This document shows positions 60,821 through 64,000 of a DNA stretch of 64,000 bases, in pieces. The DNA lies in the NCBI RefSeq assembly GCF_017875645.1, contig NZ_JAGGMR010000001.1, positions 1,426,001 through 1,490,000 on the forward strand, read 5' to 3'. The translations under genes and the position numbers were made by a program. The notes under the pieces were generated by a model that had not been told where the DNA came from, made no database searches, and saw only the letters and a list, made by a program, of their open reading frames with translations. The first letter of the stretch is position 1. Each line of letters starts with the position of its first letter. Origin of the DNA: Nocardia goodfellowii (GTDB lineage Bacteria; Actinomycetota; Actinomycetes; Mycobacteriales; Mycobacteriaceae).

Positions 60821-62056
60821 GTGGCAGGCCGTAGGCGTGGTTGGTTCCGGCCATCCGAGAGCAATGAGTGGATCGAGGCCGCCCGCGCGCGGTTGGCCGA
60901 GGCGTTCCTGGAGATGGATCGGCGCCAGAGCGCGGCCGAGGCGGCAGTGCACGCCGCCGACCAGATCTACCCCGAGCGGGGGCACGCGGCGGGGTGGGAG
61001 CCGGTACGCGCCCGTTGCTATGCGGCCGCCGGCGCGTACCTGAGTTTGACCGAGGAACTGGAGAAGGCCGAACGGGAGAAGTCGCCGTTCCCGCAGGGGC
61101 AGCAGCGGGCCGATACCGTGACCCGGCAGCTGGTCGAGGCGACCCGCGGGGTGGACGAGTTCTATCGCGGGAATCAATCCCAGCTCGAGCAGGCGCTCGC
61201 GGTGCTGGGGTCGGTGCCGCAGCTGGCGCAGCAGGTGAAGCTCGCCGCCGCGCAGGTGCGCGGCGAGGCGGTCGCGAGCGAGTTCGCCGGGTATCCGTCG
61301 GTGCGTGCCCGGTCGGCGGCCGTCGATGAGGCTCTCATCACAGTGGAGGCGGCCGAACTGGAGGCCGCCGGCGGCGGGCGCGGTGCGGCCGCGAAAGTGC
61401 GCACGGCGGCCACCCGCCTGGAGGCAGCTACCGCAGAATTGGCAGATGCGTTGGCGCAGGCCCCATCTCGACTCGGAGCCGCGCGCACCGCGATCACCTC
61501 GGTGAATACCAGGTTATCGGCGGTGCGGACCCGTGCGGAGCGACTCGATCCCGCGTACTCGGCATTGCTGCGTGAGTTCAATGCTGCAAGTTCGGCGGAT
61601 CTAGCGAACAATGGGCGCGAGAGCCAGCGAGACATGGACGCTGCTGCCGCCGCCTTGGAGCAGGCGCGGGCGGCAATGGCCGACAACAACCCGGAGTTAG
61701 CCCTTGAACTGACCGCTACCGCGCGGGGGAACCTCGCCGAGGCCGAACGCCAGGTCGACGCCGTCACCAAACGACTCGCTCTGCTGCGTGCGGTCCGTAC
61801 GGATCCCCAAGACAAGGTGAAGGCCGTACGCTTCCGGCTGCGGGACGCGCAAATGCTCGCGGTCAGGCTCGGGCTCGTCGCCGAGTGGGGATCTGTGCTC
61901 GACGCGCAGGTGGACCGGATCGACCGAATAACCGAATCACTTACGGGGCGACACCCCGATTACTGGGCCTATGTGACGGAACTGGATGCCGTCACCGAAT
62001 TCATAGCCGGTGTGGTGGATCGAATGAGAAAACAAGCAGGAAATCAACGAGAATGA
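60821..62056 (+). CDS. Helical coiled-coil protein of the Ter operon, unknown function
   Basis: 411 residues, GTG start. Almost entirely helical: repeated stretches of Ala/Glu/Arg/Leu heptads from about residue 20 to 350 (e.g. AAVHAADQIYP, AAAALEQARAAMADNNPELALE) with TPR-like spacing in places. No signal peptide, membrane segment or enzyme motif. It is the first gene of a three-gene operon (19 bp before the aldolase). Possibly a scaffold for the Ter complex; that is inference. Proteins of this type next to TerD are seen in other actinobacteria. Confidence 0.75.
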   Translation: MAGRRRGWFRPSESNEWIEAARARLAEAFLEMDRRQSAAEAAVHAADQIYPERGHAAGWEPVRARCYAAAGAYLSLTEELEKAEREKSPFPQGQQRADTVTRQLVEATRGVDEFYRGNQSQLEQALAVLGSVPQLAQQVKLAAAQVRGEAVASEFAGYPSVRARSAAVDEALITVEAAELEAAGGGRGAAAKVRTAATRLEAATAELADALAQAPSRLGAARTAITSVNTRLSAVRTRAERLDPAYSALLREFNAASSADLANNGRESQRDMDAAAAALEQARAAMADNNPELALELTATARGNLAEAERQVDAVTKRLALLRAVRTDPQDKVKAVRFRLRDAQMLAVRLGLVAEWGSVLDAQVDRIDRITESLTGRHPDYWAYVTELDAVTEFIAGVVDRMRKQAGNQRE

Positions 62057-62075
62057 GGTTGGGGATGGGGCACCG

Positions 62076-63287
62076 ATGACCGCTGGCATCGCCGTCCAGC
62101 AGGAGGTATCCCTGCGGAAGCGTTTGCCGCTGCGCCATTTTCGGCAGCTGCACGGACCGGATGTACGACATCTGTTTCATCGGCCGCCGGAACCGTTCGG
62201 CGCCAGCACGGATCGGGAAATGCTCGCAATCGCTTTGGGGGCAACGCTTTACGCGCCCGCGACGCGTCCGGACCTGACCGAGACGATTCGAAAACGGGCC
62301 GCGCGCGGCGTGTGCTCGATGGTGATCGATCTCGAGGACGCGGTCGCCGATCACGAGGTGGAAGACGCCAAGCGTCAAGCGGTCGCGTCTCTGAACCTGC
62401 TGGCCGAGAGCATGGAGCCGAATCCGCTGGTGTTCGTGCGGGTCCGCGACGCCGACACCGTCGGCGAGATCGCGCACCAGCTCGGCGCGGGCGCCGCGGT
62501 GCTGACCGGATTCGTCTTCCCCAAGTTCGACAGCTCCACCGGCGCGAAATATCTCGATGCCCTGGAGGCGGCGGCCGAGCGGCTGCAACGGCCGGTGTAC
62601 GGAATGCCGGTGCTGGAATCGAAGGCGTTGGTGCACCGGCAGACCCGGGATCAGGAGCTGACCGAGATCGCCGCGCTGCTGGACGAGCATCGGGAGCGGG
62701 TGCTCGCGGTGCGCGTCGGCGCCACCGACATGTGCTCGACCTTCGGCATCCGCCGCGACCGCGACCTCACCATCTACGACGTGCGAGTCGTCGCCGACGT
62801 GATCGCCGACATCGTGAACTACCTGGGCCGCGCCGACGGTAGCGGGTTCGTCATCACCGGGCCGGTGTGGGAGTACTTCGCCGACCACGAGCGCATGTTC
62901 CGGCCGCTGTTGCGCACCGCGCCGTTCGAGGAATCCGACGCGGTGCCGTTCCGGCAGTACCTGGTGAGCCGGGATCTGGACGGGCTGCTGCGGGAGATCA
63001 CCCTGGATCGGGCCAATGGCATGCAGGGCAAGACGGTCATCCATCCGTCGCATGTGGCCGCGGTGCACGCTCTGTCGGTGGTCAGTCACGAGGAGTACTC
63101 CGACGCGCTGGACATCCTGCAGGTGGAGGTCGGCGGGGTCGCGGCCTCGGAGTACCGCAACAAGATGAACGAGATGCGCCCGCATCGCAGTTGGGCGCAT
63201 CAGACGCTGCTGCGGGCGCGGGTGTTCGGAGTGGCGAACAAGGGAGTGTCGTTCGTGGATCTGCTGACCGCTCTGGTGAAGGTATGA
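62076..63287 (+). CDS. HpcH/HpaI aldolase (CitE-like) of the Ter locus
   Basis: 403 residues, TIM-barrel lyase family. MVIDLEDAVAD (about 88-98) with the metal-ligand Asp/Glu, an MPVLESKALV strand with metal-site Glu (about 183) and VRVGATDMCSTFG (about 214-226) are the CitE/HpcH metal-site landmarks; PSHV near 328 closes the site. Such aldolases form or cleave C-C bonds with pyruvate- or acyl-CoA-like units. The literature on Ter systems places CitE-like aldolases in the pathway for a nucleoside-like metabolite. Operon: spacing 19 bp upstream, 4 bp overlap downstream. Confidence 0.85.
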   Translation: MTAGIAVQQEVSLRKRLPLRHFRQLHGPDVRHLFHRPPEPFGASTDREMLAIALGATLYAPATRPDLTETIRKRAARGVCSMVIDLEDAVADHEVEDAKRQAVASLNLLAESMEPNPLVFVRVRDADTVGEIAHQLGAGAAVLTGFVFPKFDSSTGAKYLDALEAAAERLQRPVYGMPVLESKALVHRQTRDQELTEIAALLDEHRERVLAVRVGATDMCSTFGIRRDRDLTIYDVRVVADVIADIVNYLGRADGSGFVITGPVWEYFADHERMFRPLLRTAPFEESDAVPFRQYLVSRDLDGLLREITLDRANGMQGKTVIHPSHVAAVHALSVVSHEEYSDALDILQVEVGGVAASEYRNKMNEMRPHRSWAHQTLLRARVFGVANKGVSFVDLLTALVKV

Positions 63288-64000
63288 GCGCGCTACCTTG
63301 GGCCACCAGGGAACTCGGCCTCGAACTGCGGCATCAGCAAGGGCACAGCACCGAATCGTCCATCCCGGCGCTCATCCAGCCCGGCCTGCGGCGGGGGAAC
63401 CCACGGCGAGCGCATCTGCTGGTGTCGACGGTGCTCGGTAAACACCTGCCGACCGATCCGCGCGTGGTGCTCGATGCCGGTGACCGGCTGGGTGACCTGG
63501 TGCGCGCCGCGGTGGGGGAGCAGGACGTGGTCGTCCTCGGATTCGCCGAAACCGCAACGGGTCTCGGTCATATCGTGGCCGCGCGCATCGGCGCGGGCTG
63601 CTACCTGCACTCGACTCGCCGGGAGGTGGCCGAGGCGGAGACGCTGACCGGATTCGAGGAGGGCCATTCGCACGCCACCTCGCATCTGCTGCAACCGATG
63701 CCCGCCGCGATCTTCCTGAACGATCAGCCGCTGGTGCTGGTCGATGACGAGATCTCTACCGGCGCAACCGCTATCGACGCGGTGCGGGCGCTGCACGCGT
63801 TCGCTCCCCGCTCGCACTATTTGCTGGCCTCGCTGGTGGACATGCGCACCGAGGACGATCGCGTGGCCTTCGAGAAGGCGGCTGCCGAGCTGGGCGCGCG
63901 GATCGACACCGTCTGCCTGGCCGCCGGTCGCACTACGCTGCCCGAGGGGTTGATCGACGCGGTCACCGCGCTACCCGATTCACGGCTGAATCCCGTTGCC
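63284..64000 (+). CDS. Phosphoribosyltransferase of the Ter locus, 3' end outside window
   Basis: At least 239 residues, cut by the window end. The PRPP-binding 13-mer reads LVLVDDEISTGAT (about 151-163), the hallmark of type I phosphoribosyltransferases. The ATG overlaps the aldolase stop by four bases (ATGA), so the two are coupled. In Ter systems two such PRTases, an HAD enzyme and ATP-grasp proteins usually follow; the window ends before them. The substrate base is unknown. Confidence 0.85.
   Translation, partial: MSALPWATRELGLELRHQQGHSTESSIPALIQPGLRRGNPRRAHLLVSTVLGKHLPTDPRVVLDAGDRLGDLVRAAVGEQDVVVLGFAETATGLGHIVAARIGAGCYLHSTRREVAEAETLTGFEEGHSHATSHLLQPMPAAIFLNDQPLVLVDDEISTGATAIDAVRALHAFAPRSHYLLASLVDMRTEDDRVAFEKAAAELGARIDTVCLAAGRTTLPEGLIDAVTALPDSRLNPVA

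Overview
The window is high-GC actinobacterial chromosomal DNA and looks like a mycolic-acid-containing member of the Mycobacteriales, most probably Nocardia or a close relative. The signs are: the rpsF-ssb-rpsR-rplI-dnaB block in the order known from mycobacteria; a dnaB split by two inteins; a mycobacterial-type succinate dehydrogenase whose membrane anchor is about 275 residues; a wax-ester/diacylglycerol acyltransferase; several beta-oxidation genes; secreted DUF4189 and cutinase-type proteins; and a helix-turn-helix/DUF397 pair. Genus and species are inferred. No rRNA, tRNA, CRISPR array, insertion sequence or prophage was seen.

Layout. 1-8 kb: a multidrug-type MFS pump (cut by the window edge) with divergent TetR, an ABC exporter, a three-part FAD/Fe-S oxidase and an alkylation-repair glycosylase. 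8-10.3 kb: a small-protein/HTH-DUF5753/DUF397 island with a strong intergenic hairpin. 10.3-13.9 kb: succinate dehydrogenase operon (anchor, flavoprotein, Fe-S protein), preceded by a coupled 27-codon ORF. 14-29 kb: lipid genes (an odd thiolase, hydrolase, acyl-CoA dehydrogenase, acyl-CoA synthetase, nitronate monooxygenase family) mixed with an AAA ATPase, an NlpC/P60 hydrolase, an S4 protein, a metallo-beta-lactamase fold enzyme, a DRB0094-type RNA ligase and a DUF4189 protein. 29-45 kb: isochorismatase-like protein lacking its triad, TetR/methyltransferase, a flippase-pseudokinase fusion, SDRs, a 2-oxoglutarate/Fe(II) oxygenase, ThrE-type exporter, GntR regulator, AarF kinase, SGNH hydrolase, WS/DGAT, a methyltransferase and an EamA permease. 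45-50.6 kb: cutinase with a Thr-rich tail, NDH-2-like flavoprotein, HxlR/RidA pair and a serine hydrolase.

50.6-56.1 kb is the replication/translation block: dnaB (two inteins), rplI, rpsR, ssb and rpsF, all on the minus strand. The 676 bp gap between rplI and dnaB holds five DnaA-box-like 9-mers and an AT-rich patch. After a DUF2029 glycosyltransferase and a DUF389 protein, the last 5 kb (58.8-64 kb) is a tellurium-resistance-type (Ter) stress locus: DUF475/TerC membrane protein and TerD on one strand, and divergently a coiled-coil protein, a CitE-like HpcH/HpaI aldolase and a phosphoribosyltransferase that runs off the window. This matches the biosynthetic arm proposed in the literature for Ter systems, whose product is unknown. 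It is the best candidate here for an incompletely described system.

Most neighbouring genes are separated by strong symmetric hairpins read as bidirectional terminators, and several divergent promoters carry clear dyads; those are listed individually. Functions are from protein motifs read by eye; regulators and ligands are not identified by the sequence.
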